From assembly GCA_016931135.1 (NCBI GenBank), contig JAFGFK010000354.1, positions 1 through 38,935 of the forward strand: 38,935 bases of DNA. Direction: 5' to 3'. Shown one piece after another: positions 8,781 through 18,467 of the stretch. The DNA comes from Candidatus Sumerlaeota bacterium. GTDB taxonomy: Bacteria; Sumerlaeota; Sumerlaeia; MWCT01. The notes beneath the pieces were generated by a model. It made no database searches and was not told where the DNA came from. It worked only from the letters and a program-made list of their open reading frames with translations. The translations under genes were made by a program, and so were the position numbers. The first letter of the stretch is position 1, and each line of letters opens with the position of its first letter.

Positions 8781-9779
8781 ATGAAATTTGTCATTCGGGC
8801 CAGTTCACCGGGACGTTGCGGGATCATAGGCAATCCAACCGATGGGTACGGGGGAACCGTCATCTCATGCAGCATTCCTCAAAGGGCGTATGTGGAATTG
8901 CGTCCCGCCGATTTTCTGCGTATTTCCGCCTCCGATCAGGAGGCGGTTCTTACAGCGCCCGGGGATTTTACGCTGCATGGAGACTTTTTCGACATTCCCA
9001 AGGCGGTTTTGAGTTTTATGAATATGACGAATTGCAAAGTCGAGATCAAGACATGGAGCGAGATTCCGCGCCAGGCGGGTCTTGCCGGTTCGACGGCGAC
9101 CATGGCCGCCCTTTTCGCCGCCCTGCTCGCCTTTAAAAAACAAAGGATGAATTCTTACATGATTGCCGAGCATCTTCATGAAATCGAACAACGTCACCTG
9201 AACATTCAGTGTGGATTCCAGGATCACTACATGGTGGTTTTCGGCGGGCTCAATTACCTGGACTTTCGTATGAAGGAAGATTGCAGATTCATCGATGTGG
9301 GATGTTACGCCACAGTGGAATCCCTCGATAATTATGTCCCCGATCTTCCTTTTGTATTGGGGCACAGCGGAGTGAAGCATCACTCGGGAAACGTTCATCG
9401 ACCCATCAGGGAACGCTGGCTTCAGGGAGACCCCCAGGTCAGAAATGGGTATAGTGACATAACGCGTTTGGCGCGATCAGGCAAAAAAGCCCTTTTTGCG
9501 GGGGACTGGGATGAATTGGGGCGTCTGATGAACATCAATCACGACATCCAGCGGGAATTGGGAGGCTCGGGGGAAATCAATGAACAATTGATCAAGGCGG
9601 CGCGCGATGCCGGCGCCGAAGGCGCCAAACTCGCCGGCGCCGGGCACGGCGGCACCATCATCGCCCTTGCCACGAAGCCAAAACCGGTGATAAAAGCCCT
9701 CAAAGCTGCGGGCGCCCAGGATATACTCTTCCCCAAACCCGCCCCGGGTCTTCAGGTCAGAAAAGAAGAATTGTTATAA
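8781..9779 (+). CDS. GHMP-family sugar kinase, glucuronokinase-like
   Basis: SPGRCGIIGNPTDGYGG, IPRQAGLAGSTATMAALFAALLAF, GFQDHYMVVFGGLNYLDF and GAEGAKLAGAGHGGTIIAL match GHMP motifs; the IPRQxGLxGS and GxQDxxxxxxGGLxxxDF forms resemble plant glucuronokinase. Confidence 0.85.
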   Translation: MKFVIRASSPGRCGIIGNPTDGYGGTVISCSIPQRAYVELRPADFLRISASDQEAVLTAPGDFTLHGDFFDIPKAVLSFMNMTNCKVEIKTWSEIPRQAGLAGSTATMAALFAALLAFKKQRMNSYMIAEHLHEIEQRHLNIQCGFQDHYMVVFGGLNYLDFRMKEDCRFIDVGCYATVESLDNYVPDLPFVLGHSGVKHHSGNVHRPIRERWLQGDPQVRNGYSDITRLARSGKKALFAGDWDELGRLMNINHDIQRELGGSGEINEQLIKAARDAGAEGAKLAGAGHGGTIIALATKPKPVIKALKAAGAQDILFPKPAPGLQVRKEELL

Positions 9780-9862
9780 ATTCTTTTCCTCGAAATACCA
9801 CGAAATATTTCAACGGTTTTTAATTGTTAATTTTACATTTTTCATTTTACATTGCCTGGGGC

Positions 9863-11095
9863 TCATTCATACCGCAGCGCCTCGATGGGATCGAGTCTTG
9901 CGGCTTTTGTGGAGGGATAGAGTCCAAAGGCAAGCCCGATGATCGCTGCTACAGAAAAAGAAACAATGATGGGCGTGGCGGATATCGGGGTCTTCCAGTT
10001 GGCGTAAAGCGAGATCATTTTCGCCATTCCTATTCCCGCAAAAATACCGATGAATCCTCCCAGAAGGCTCAACGTCAAAGATTCAATGATGAATTGATAG
10101 AGAATATGCGTTTGCGTGGCGCCGATGGCTCGTCGGATGCCGATCTCCCGCGTTCGCTGGGTTACCGTGGCAAGCATGATGTTCATGATGCCGATCCCTC
10201 CTACAAGGAGCGAAATCCCCGCAATGGCTGTCAGAACAATCGTGAAAATCCTCTGGGTGCGTTGACTTTGTTCCAGAAGCTCCGCCGGAATCACGATTTC
10301 GTAATCCTCGACGTCATTGTGCCTTCGCTTCAGAATCCGGTCCGCAATATAGGCGACTTCCTGCAAATCCGCTCCCTCTCGAATCTTCAGGGAAATTTCA
10401 TCCAGATCTTCAGCTCGTTCATCCAATCCGAATCGCTTGAAAGCGGTTGTCAGGGGAATATATATGTTCTGATTCAGGTTCCCGACTTTCAGGGGACCGA
10501 TGCCGCCGGAACCGCTTTTGCGCTCCATCAATCCTACGATCGTATAAATCTGGGATTCCAAACGAATCTCCTTTCCCAATGCCTCCTCAATCGGGAACAA
10601 CCGGTTTTTGATCTCCTGACCTATCACGCATACCTGCCTTGACTCCTCGATATCCAGTTCATTGATGAAACGACCGCTGGCGACATAATGACTGACTACC
10701 TGGGGATAATCCGGACTTACCGCCATAACGGTTGATGGGGGAATCTCGTTCTTGTAAATCAAACGGGCTTTCACAGTCTTGCTTACCGCCACATTCGTGA
10801 TGTCCGAAAGAATTCGTTTCAGGGATTCCGCATCCTTTTGCGTCAAACCGTATTGAGCCTTTCTCATGGCTTCGGTTCTGTCCATACCCTCCAGCGCCAG
10901 CCTCTTGATGCGGATATTGTTGGTGCCCAGGAGGCGAATCTGTCTCAAAGATTCCTCCTTCGCCCCTTCGGCAATCGCAACCATGGCGACCACTGCCGCC
11001 ACGCCGAATATGACTCCGAGCATGGTGAGAAAGGAACGAAGTTTGTGGGTCCAGATTTCCTTGAAGCCTATTTTGAGGTTTCCTGTAATCAGCAT
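9863..11095 (-). CDS. MacB/FtsX-like ABC transporter permease
   Basis: LKIGFKEIWTHKLRSFLTMLGVIFGVAAVVAMVAIAEGA... and C-terminal GGIGIMNIMLATVTQRTREIGIRRAIGATQTHILYQFIIES...FGLYPSTKAARLDPIEALRYE. Confidence 0.95.
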   Translation of the reverse strand: MLITGNLKIGFKEIWTHKLRSFLTMLGVIFGVAAVVAMVAIAEGAKEESLRQIRLLGTNNIRIKRLALEGMDRTEAMRKAQYGLTQKDAESLKRILSDITNVAVSKTVKARLIYKNEIPPSTVMAVSPDYPQVVSHYVASGRFINELDIEESRQVCVIGQEIKNRLFPIEEALGKEIRLESQIYTIVGLMERKSGSGGIGPLKVGNLNQNIYIPLTTAFKRFGLDERAEDLDEISLKIREGADLQEVAYIADRILKRRHNDVEDYEIVIPAELLEQSQRTQRIFTIVLTAIAGISLLVGGIGIMNIMLATVTQRTREIGIRRAIGATQTHILYQFIIESLTLSLLGGFIGIFAGIGMAKMISLYANWKTPISATPIIVSFSVAAIIGLAFGLYPSTKAARLDPIEALRYE

Positions 11096-11167
11096 GGATG
11101 ATTCCCCTGGATATTTCGGAATAAAAAATCAGAAAACGATTTCATCGAAGCGCCCCGAAATTGTCAA

Positions 11168-13078
11168 TCAGGAGATGTCGGAACCGGGTTCAACCGGGCG
11201 ATCCACGGTTATCAGAGAAAGACCCTTTTTCCCATGAGCGGCAAGCAGCATGCCCTTTGACTCGAGCCCTTTCATCTTTTTGGATTTGAGATTCTCCACC
11301 ACAACGATGGTTTTTCCGATCATTTCCTCCGGAGCGTATTCCATGGCAATCCCCGCGACGATCTGCCTTTTCTCGAATCCCAGGTCGATGTCCATTCTCA
11401 TCAGCTTGTCGGTTTTGGGGACCCTTTCAGCAACCAGAACCCTGGCTGCAAAAAGTTTCACCTTGGCAAAATCTTCATACTCGATTCTTTCCTCAACCGC
11501 TCCCTGTTTTGCCGCGGGTTGTTCATCCTTCCCCTCGGTTTTTATTGTATCGGGCGAGGGCGGGGGGGATTCGACTTTGGGGAAAAGGATTTCCCCGGTT
11601 TTCACCGGAAGACCCGGCTGTAATGGAACATGGATGGATTGGTCGTCTCTTCTTGTAATGCCGAATTGATCGAACGCCTCCGCGGATTTTTCGGGCGTCA
11701 CGGGCCCAAGAAGATGGGCGCAGGATACCGCCAGTTTCGCCGCTGTGTAAAGAACCGTATGGAGTCGTGAGATATCCTTCTTCTTGTATAAATCCCACGG
11801 CGCCTGATCGTTCACATATTTATTGGACGCCCGCGCTACATTCATGATCTTCTCCAGGAGATCGTTGAATTTGAGGTTATCCAGGAGAGACGGCATGGAA
11901 TTTACCAGTTCCTCCAGTGAGGCAAGGATCAGTTTATCCGGTTCCTGTAAAGGTCCCGGTTCCGGGATGCGTGATTCGCAGTATTTCCCGATCATTTCCG
12001 TAATGCGTTTCACAAGATTCCCGAAATCATTCGCCAGGTCGCTGTTGAATCTTTTCACAAGATTTTCCTCGCTGAAATCCGCATCCAGTCCGAATGTCAT
12101 ATCCTTCAGCAGGAAATATCGGAACGAATCGACGCCGTATTTTCGGGAGAGATCGAGCGGCGCGACCACGTTGCCCAGGGTCTTGGACATTTTTTGTTTA
12201 TCCATGCTCCAGTAACCGTGCACGTTCAGGTGGAGATAGGGTTCGACGCCTGCGGCCTTGAGCATGCAGGGCCAATAGATGGCGTGAGGCTTCAGGATGT
12301 CTTTAGCCGTGAAGTGATTGGAACAATGCCAGAATTTTTTGAATTTTTCCCCATCCGGATACCCGATGGCGCTGATATAGTTGACCAGGGCGTCGAACCA
12401 CACGTATGTGACATACTTGTCATCGAAAGGAAGCGGGATGCCCCAGGGGAGCCTTGATTTGGGCCTGGAAATGCACAAATCCTTGAGCGGATCCTTGAGA
12501 AAGGAAAGCGTCTCGTTTCGATACCTTTCCGGGCGGATGAAATCCGGATGATCTTTGACGTATTGGATCAGCCATTCCTGGTACATGCTCATTTTGAAGA
12601 AATAATTTTCCTCTTCGATCCATTCGGGTTCCACGAGGTGATCGGGGCATTTTCCATCCACCAGTTCCTTTTCCGTGTAAAAACGCTCACATCCGGTGCA
12701 GTAAAAACCCCCGTATCTTGCATGATAAATCTCTCCCCTTTGATAAATAAGGGAGAGAACCTCCCGCACGACCTTTTTATGCCTTTCCTCCGTTGTGCGG
12801 ATAAAGTCGTCCGGCTGGATATGCAGAGTAGGCCAGAGATTCCGATAAAGGGCGCTGATTTCATCCGCGTAACGGCTCGGTTCGCATTGATTCCCCTGAG
12901 CCGCCCTGAAAATCTTGTCTCCGTGTTCATCCGTACCGGTGAGAAAATAGGTTTCATAACCGAGAAGACGGTAAAAACGCCGCGCCACATCGCACAGGAT
13001 CGTGGTATAGGCGTGCCCGATATGGGGCTTCGCATTGATGTAGTAAATCGGCGTGGTGATGTAAATCCGTTTTTCCAT
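11168..13078 (-). CDS. metG: Methionyl-tRNA synthetase with C-terminal tRNA-binding domain
   Basis: ITTPIYYINAKPHIGHAYTT, CTGC...CPDH zinc knuckle region, KQKMSKTLGNVV (KMSKS loop), C-terminal EMAP-like tRNA-binding domain. Confidence 0.97.
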   Translation of the reverse strand: MEKRIYITTPIYYINAKPHIGHAYTTILCDVARRFYRLLGYETYFLTGTDEHGDKIFRAAQGNQCEPSRYADEISALYRNLWPTLHIQPDDFIRTTEERHKKVVREVLSLIYQRGEIYHARYGGFYCTGCERFYTEKELVDGKCPDHLVEPEWIEEENYFFKMSMYQEWLIQYVKDHPDFIRPERYRNETLSFLKDPLKDLCISRPKSRLPWGIPLPFDDKYVTYVWFDALVNYISAIGYPDGEKFKKFWHCSNHFTAKDILKPHAIYWPCMLKAAGVEPYLHLNVHGYWSMDKQKMSKTLGNVVAPLDLSRKYGVDSFRYFLLKDMTFGLDADFSEENLVKRFNSDLANDFGNLVKRITEMIGKYCESRIPEPGPLQEPDKLILASLEELVNSMPSLLDNLKFNDLLEKIMNVARASNKYVNDQAPWDLYKKKDISRLHTVLYTAAKLAVSCAHLLGPVTPEKSAEAFDQFGITRRDDQSIHVPLQPGLPVKTGEILFPKVESPPPSPDTIKTEGKDEQPAAKQGAVEERIEYEDFAKVKLFAARVLVAERVPKTDKLMRMDIDLGFEKRQIVAGIAMEYAPEEMIGKTIVVVENLKSKKMKGLESKGMLLAAHGKKGLSLITVDRPVEPGSDIS

Positions 13079-13188
13079 CTTGATAAATCCTTTTCGAGTT
13101 AATAACTGTTCTCAAACAGATCAAATGTTACGAATTTTTCTAATCGACTTGGAATATGAGCGCAAGTTATTTCTGGCATCAATTAGAG

Positions 13189-13215
13189 AAGCGGGCGCAT
13201 CTTGATTTCATTACC
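13189..13215 (-). repeat. Dispersed intergenic element GGTAATGRARTCAAGATGCGCCCGCTT, copy 2
   Basis: Reverse complement GGTAATGAAATCAAGATGCGCCCGCTT, upstream of metG in the same relative orientation as copy 1. Confidence 0.8.
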
Positions 13216-13226
13216 CCCCCGGTGGA

Positions 13227-13901
13227 TTATTTTCGAAGATGGGTGGTGTCTTTGGTCAAACGGGAAAGCCCCTCCTTGATAAGATCGTTGATGCTGTATC
13301 CCGCTGTAATGATCTGGTTCTCGTTATATCCGAAATTCAGGAGGTCCCGGATCGTAAAACCGGCGCAGCGCATTTCCTGGGGGGTGTAGCCCACGCCCCG
13401 AATCTGGTTTCCGGGAAAGTACCGGATCAATTCCCGCGGATTGAATCCCACGCCTTTCAAATCCGCCAGGCTGAATTCCTCCTTCAATTCTTCCAGTCTG
13501 AATCCAATCCGGAAAAGGTCCCTGGCGTCGAATCCGGCAACGCGGCAGTGATGAACCGTGATCCCCATGTGTCGGATTTCCTTCGCGTCGTATCCCTTGC
13601 CGATCATCTCACGGACATCGTCGCTGTCGGTTTTGTTGAAAGATTTTTTTTCTTTCGGAGGGGGGGGAGACGCCGGTTCCGGGGAAACATACCCGATCTC
13701 AACCAGCTGCTCCCTGGTATAGCCCAGTTTTTTCATGCCGGTATAATCATAGCCCATCTCTATCAATTTACCGGCGATCAGCCCCTTGGAACGAAGCCAT
13801 CCGGCGCTTTTCCGGATTCCTTCCATGATGCATTTGTGAAGCTGCGCAGGATCCTTGAATCCGATTTTTTTGCACAGGTTCCATCTTTCATCCTCATCCA
13901 T
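13227..13901 (-). CDS. Hypothetical protein with tandem decapeptide repeats ([AVI]G[YF]xxx[ED]Lxx)
   Basis: Start MDEDERWNLCKKIGF at 13901 with upstream GGAG, just inside the end of the upstream gene. Repeats: AGFDARDLFR IGFRLEELKE ... VGFNPRELIR ... VGYTPQEMRC AGFTIRDLLN FGYNENQIIT AGYSINDLIK. Confidence 0.75.
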   Translation of the reverse strand: MDEDERWNLCKKIGFKDPAQLHKCIMEGIRKSAGWLRSKGLIAGKLIEMGYDYTGMKKLGYTREQLVEIGYVSPEPASPPPPKEKKSFNKTDSDDVREMIGKGYDAKEIRHMGITVHHCRVAGFDARDLFRIGFRLEELKEEFSLADLKGVGFNPRELIRYFPGNQIRGVGYTPQEMRCAGFTIRDLLNFGYNENQIITAGYSINDLIKEGLSRLTKDTTHLRK

Positions 13902-15633
13902 TTGGAGCTTCTCCTTTTGTTTTTCTGGAAATCCTGTATAAATAAGGGTGGGGGAGATAAACCAGGGGCGTTTTCCGATAGAAGGATTCATCGTAAAGTT
14001 TTGCAGCCTTTTCAACCCTGTAGATTTCCTCTAAAATGGGATCGGTAAATGTCGTCAATATCGGAAATCGATCGATGTTGGGATTGATGATGTCCATCAT
14101 GAGATCGAGATAAAAGTCGCCCTTTGATGGAATGGAACCGGAGCGCCTTATGGTGATTCGGGGATGATCGGGAGGCTGATTTTCGAAGTAAGAAGCGTAC
14201 CATCCGGAGTGTATGAAATTCGCCCCGAGAACCGTTACGTCAGGACGAAATCCAAGAGATTTCTGCAAATACCATAATATATAGATATCGTTATCGGAAA
14301 AGGTGAGGATCAGGGAGCGCCTCGGTGAATTCTCGAGAATCTTCAATCCGTATTCATAAGCCCCGGTTTGCGTGGATTTATCCTGAATACGGTAGTAACC
14401 CAGAAGGGAAGTCAAAGGCGGGAAAAGCATCACATACACAAGAAAATTGATCTTTCGCCCCAATAACGCCTTTTCCATGATGCGCATGATGTTTAAAACT
14501 CCAAGAATGAATAAGATGATCAATCCTGGAAAGAAAGCCATAAAATAAGGTTCGATGTCAAGGATGTTATAAGTGGTCGCCATGAACAAGCCGAACATAA
14601 CGTATCCTGACAAACCGATAAAGGCAAACCGGGAAAAAAGACGGATTCGCACGGCGCCCGCAATCATCATCACAGAGATAATGACGAACGTAAGGCTTTT
14701 TAAAAGGGGCGTGTTCTCTTCGAAGTGGCGCATTTCCTCGGGAATCCATGTCGCAAATGTGACAAGGCGATTCAAGGCGAATCCCATGAATCGGGGAAAG
14801 GTAAAGGGAATTCCCGGCGATTCCATGAGAAATCGCTCGTTTTTGAAAGTCCCCCCGGATACAACCCAGATAAAGTTTTTGAGATTCGAGGGGTTTCCCC
14901 AGTTGAGTTCCGGCTTTGCCGCAGCGCGCAAGGGGAGATACAGATAAAATAAAAGCCCCGATAAAAACAGGGCGATCAGAGTCGGATATATCTTCCAATG
15001 AATTCTGTCCCTGAATGATTTCCACAGGATAACGGCGGCAAGGGGGGAAAGCGTCAAAGTGAGCATGTGATTGGAAAAACCGAGTCCCCATAAACCGAAA
15101 AAAACAAGCAGCCTGTTTGTCCCTCCCTTTTGTATATATTCAAAGAAAATCCATAGTAAAACAGTCACGAACAAAAGATGCAGGGAATATACCTCCGTGA
15201 TGGTTGCGTGGAACCAGAAAGTCCTGGAAAAGGCAAGCGTCAGCGCGCAAGCCGCGGCTGCGACATCCCGGTAATGAGGATAAAGAAACCATGAAGAGGG
15301 CGCCATTTTCAGAACGGATTTCAATGCTAAAAAGAAAAATCCGGACGCCAGGGCGCCGAACAGGGCGCATAGGAAGTTTGTTCCCAGCGCCGGATTCTCC
15401 GGAAAAAAACGGCATAGAATATATCCCACTATGGTAAACAGCGGATATCCCGTGGGATGAGCGATCCCCCCTGTGGCGCAAACCGTTGACAATTCTATCC
15501 CGTCGCCCCAGTATATGGTCGGCGCTGTGGTTTTCAGGTAGATGGCAAGGGACGCTATCGCGATAAAGAAGGGAGCGTATCGTTGCAGGAAAAATATGCC
15601 ATCCAGCCCTGTTTCTTGCCTTTTCCGTTCCAT
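13894..15633 (-). CDS. DUF2723 family multi-TM protein (putative protein O-glycosyltransferase-like)
   Basis: PTIYWGDGIELSTVCATGGIAHPTGYPLFTIVGYILCRFFP near N-terminus is characteristic of DUF2723; many TM segments; start at MERKRQETG. Confidence 0.8.
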   Translation of the reverse strand: MERKRQETGLDGIFFLQRYAPFFIAIASLAIYLKTTAPTIYWGDGIELSTVCATGGIAHPTGYPLFTIVGYILCRFFPENPALGTNFLCALFGALASGFFFLALKSVLKMAPSSWFLYPHYRDVAAAACALTLAFSRTFWFHATITEVYSLHLLFVTVLLWIFFEYIQKGGTNRLLVFFGLWGLGFSNHMLTLTLSPLAAVILWKSFRDRIHWKIYPTLIALFLSGLLFYLYLPLRAAAKPELNWGNPSNLKNFIWVVSGGTFKNERFLMESPGIPFTFPRFMGFALNRLVTFATWIPEEMRHFEENTPLLKSLTFVIISVMMIAGAVRIRLFSRFAFIGLSGYVMFGLFMATTYNILDIEPYFMAFFPGLIILFILGVLNIMRIMEKALLGRKINFLVYVMLFPPLTSLLGYYRIQDKSTQTGAYEYGLKILENSPRRSLILTFSDNDIYILWYLQKSLGFRPDVTVLGANFIHSGWYASYFENQPPDHPRITIRRSGSIPSKGDFYLDLMMDIINPNIDRFPILTTFTDPILEEIYRVEKAAKLYDESFYRKTPLVYLPHPYLYRISRKTKGEAPNG

Positions 15634-15644
15634 CTGCAACGTCT

Positions 15645-15827
15645 TTACAATTCGGTTTTGATGGTAAATCCGACATGATAAACCTGCATGCATTCAGGAC
15701 AAACCAGTTTGACGGCAAGTCGATCCGTGAATTTCACAGGGTCCAGCATGATGTGAAATCCCTTTTCATAACCGCATTTCTCACATTTATTGAATGTGAC
15801 TGTGATATTTTTATCTATTTCAGGCAC
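15645..15827 (-). CDS. Small zinc-ribbon-like protein (two CxxC motifs)
   Basis: 60 aa: NKCEKCGYEKGFHIML...LVCPECMQVYHVGF; sits between two co-directional genes. Confidence 0.6.
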   Translation of the reverse strand: MPEIDKNITVTFNKCEKCGYEKGFHIMLDPVKFTDRLAVKLVCPECMQVYHVGFTIKTEL

Positions 15828-15883
15828 TTTATCCTCCCATGAGTTAAAAGATATTTATTGTGTAATGACGACGGCGTCAGGTG

Positions 15884-16909
15884 TCAATCATATTTCGTTT
15901 TTCCCTGCAAGGCGTGATGTTTGAACCAGTTCTGAACCTGGGGCGACTGAAAGGCGGCTTCGATCTTGTCCAGGCGCTCCAGCAGATCCCCAGGCTCTCG
16001 GAATTTGACATTCAGATGGAAATCCTGCGTTTCAAAAAACGGCGGAGCCATGATTTTGACTTCCGGAGCGAGCTCCACCGATCGTAGGCATTCCTGAAAC
16101 GAGCGCTCCATTTCACTCAGACGCGGGTAACGCAACTGCCGGAGTTTTTTCCTCATCATGTTTGCCCGCTCTTGCTCCGTCCTTTCCCTGTTTTCAGGAA
16201 TCGCTCCCAGGTTTTCCCTTTCCATGAGTTGATCTACGGAAATCCCCACCCTCCGGGAACATTCGAAAAGATTCTCCATGAATTCCTTTTGCAGATTCAC
16301 CCCAAGTTTCAATGTCCGGATAATATCGAATACCGTCTTTTGCTCGTGTTTTCCGAAGTTAAAAAGGGCAAAGGCGTTGGAAGGCGGGATTGCGCCCTGA
16401 ACAATCGCAGCAAGCATGACGCCATCGAGTTCCAGGATGCGGATTGTTTTTTCAAGCGTCTCTTCCGTTGGCGCAACCCGCAATAACGGCATGATCTCAT
16501 CGATTGTACGGTTTCGCCCCAGGATCGAAAGTGATTTCTTGAGGGCGGTCGCCTTTTCCACCAGGTTGAGTTCCCTGATCGCGAGATTGTCGTAAATGTT
16601 GGCGAGAAAAATATCCTGATCCGGTATTTCTTCATCGATAACAAGGCAGGGGAGCGGCGTGATATTATGCAAATTTGCAACCTGGATACGGCTGTAACCA
16701 AGGGCAGGTTGAAATCGCGCTCCCGATTTCCGGATGGATCGTACCCATACCGGATTCACGATCCCGATCTTCATGATGGAATCCTCCAGTTTCTCCGAAG
16801 GAGGTCCATAACCGATCCGGAAAAAGTCGCTTTCTGAATCGACCTCTGATAGGGGCAGTTTTTCGAATCTCATTTTCATGCTTTTATACATTGATTCCTT
16901 TCTTGACAT
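15884..16909 (-). CDS. ParB/Srx-like domain protein
   Basis: FEKLPLSEVDSES...EKLEDSIMKIGIVNPVWVRSIRKSG..FQPALGYSRIQVANLHNITPLPCLVIDEE follows the ParB N-domain pattern; start approximated at MSRKESM. Confidence 0.75.
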   Translation of the reverse strand: MSRKESMYKSMKMRFEKLPLSEVDSESDFFRIGYGPPSEKLEDSIMKIGIVNPVWVRSIRKSGARFQPALGYSRIQVANLHNITPLPCLVIDEEIPDQDIFLANIYDNLAIRELNLVEKATALKKSLSILGRNRTIDEIMPLLRVAPTEETLEKTIRILELDGVMLAAIVQGAIPPSNAFALFNFGKHEQKTVFDIIRTLKLGVNLQKEFMENLFECSRRVGISVDQLMERENLGAIPENRERTEQERANMMRKKLRQLRYPRLSEMERSFQECLRSVELAPEVKIMAPPFFETQDFHLNVKFREPGDLLERLDKIEAAFQSPQVQNWFKHHALQGKTKYD

Positions 16910-16995
16910 AACGTCCTTTCCTGCGAATATCAAGTTTGAATTTATGAAGATAAAAATGTCATGTTCGATAAAAATACCTGTGGGAAGGATGAATC

Positions 16996-18465
16996 TTGAG
17001 CGATAAATCCTCACTTGATCCCTTCGAAAAATGGAGCGAGAAAAGCCTTTTAACAGGGCTCTTCATCTTTAATTTCCTTTTGAAGATTGCGCTTATCGGG
17101 ATCAACAGGGCGGAATATACGGACGGAATCCTCCAGATCACCCTTTTTTCCAATCCCAACCGCCTTTATCCGCCTCTTTTCACAATCCTTGTTCACATCC
17201 TGACGCCGATTTTCAGAAATCCCGAACTGGCGGGACGCTTCATCTCTGTTTTATCAGGATCGCTCCTGGCGATACCCGTGTTTCTATTGACAAGACGGAT
17301 TTTCGACAAAACGGCAGCCTTTTTTGCCGGCGTGGTTTTTACGGTTTCTCCTATGGCGCTTCGCTGGTCCCTTCATTCCATGACCGATATGATATTCGCC
17401 CTTATATTCTTCCTTGCCGTTTCCTCGTGGATTCACGCCGCTGCGGATTCCCGGAAGGATTCCCGCAAAGCCTTTACCGCTGCTACGGTTCTCGCCGTTC
17501 TTGCCACCCTGACCCGTTACCAGGGCGTCCTCCTCGCCCCTCCGATCCTTTTCCTTCTTGTCATGATTTCAATGCGACAAAGACGATTCCCCTGGAAGGA
17601 AACCGCATGGCAGATATTATGGGCGCTGCCCGTATTATGGATTTATTTTTATGGATTTCGCCATCCGCAACAGTTCGTGGAACGCGCGGGAAATTCCCCC
17701 GGGCAAACCGTCATCCTGATCCTCAATGTTTTCGAGAGCTTTCTGGCGTACAGCCCCTATTTTCTCACCCTGCCTGTCTTTTTTTTCATGCTTGCCGGTT
17801 TATTTTATCCCGGAGGATATCGAAACGAACGGGCAATCCTTCTGGGAATATTTCTGTATATGGTAACGAGCCTTTTGCTGCTTCAGTCCGCTTTTTCCTC
17901 GTTTCAATCGCGATACCTGCTGCCCCTTCTCCCTATGGCGGCGGTTTTTGCGGGGCGCGGTATGGCTGCCCTGAAAATATTCTGGAAAAGACGCCCCCTG
18001 GTTTTCAATATCCTTTTTATCGTAACGATCCTGTATGGAATCGGATTCGGATTGACATCCGTTTTTCTTCAAAGGGAAACCTTCGGAGATCTCAAGGAGG
18101 CTGCGCTTTTTCTTCGGGAACTTCCACACGGCGTCAAGATTTATTCCAATGAAACATACAAGGATCTGGGTCCTGTCAAAATGCGCTTCTGGTCAAAAAG
18201 GGATATCGAATCCTTTGATGTTTCCAGGGATTTCCCATCCGGGGCGTTCGTTTGTTTTTCCAGCGCATACGGAGGATTTCAGTCTTTTGAAGAATATAAC
18301 CTGAAGTTTAAATACCGCGCGAACCTTCTCAGAACTTATGGCGCGGAAATCGTTCCTTTACTCCCCGATGTCATGCAGGAACCTTACTCCCATCAGAACC
18401 CACTTGCCATGACATTCCGCTACACCACGCAGTATTTTATCACGGCAATTTACAAGATTCCATGA
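16996..18465 (+). CDS. GT39/ArnT-like membrane glycosyltransferase
   Basis: Multi-TM; NRAEYTDGI...RLYPPLFTILVHILTPIF..NPELAGRFISVLSGSLLAIPVFLLTRRIF, FTVSPMALRWSLHSMTDMIFALIFFLAV; TTG start after GGAAGGA. Confidence 0.75.
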   Translation: MSDKSSLDPFEKWSEKSLLTGLFIFNFLLKIALIGINRAEYTDGILQITLFSNPNRLYPPLFTILVHILTPIFRNPELAGRFISVLSGSLLAIPVFLLTRRIFDKTAAFFAGVVFTVSPMALRWSLHSMTDMIFALIFFLAVSSWIHAAADSRKDSRKAFTAATVLAVLATLTRYQGVLLAPPILFLLVMISMRQRRFPWKETAWQILWALPVLWIYFYGFRHPQQFVERAGNSPGQTVILILNVFESFLAYSPYFLTLPVFFFMLAGLFYPGGYRNERAILLGIFLYMVTSLLLLQSAFSSFQSRYLLPLLPMAAVFAGRGMAALKIFWKRRPLVFNILFIVTILYGIGFGLTSVFLQRETFGDLKEAALFLRELPHGVKIYSNETYKDLGPVKMRFWSKRDIESFDVSRDFPSGAFVCFSSAYGGFQSFEEYNLKFKYRANLLRTYGAEIVPLLPDVMQEPYSHQNPLAMTFRYTTQYFITAIYKIP

Positions 18466-18467
18466 GG

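Noticed and set aside
9824-10642. 272-aa plus-strand ORF
   Set aside because: Antisense to the clearly recognisable MacB-like permease; low-complexity Arg/Ser/Gly-rich translation.
13239-14048. 269-aa plus-strand ORF
   Set aside because: Antisense to the decapeptide-repeat gene, which has an SD, coherent repeats and operon context.
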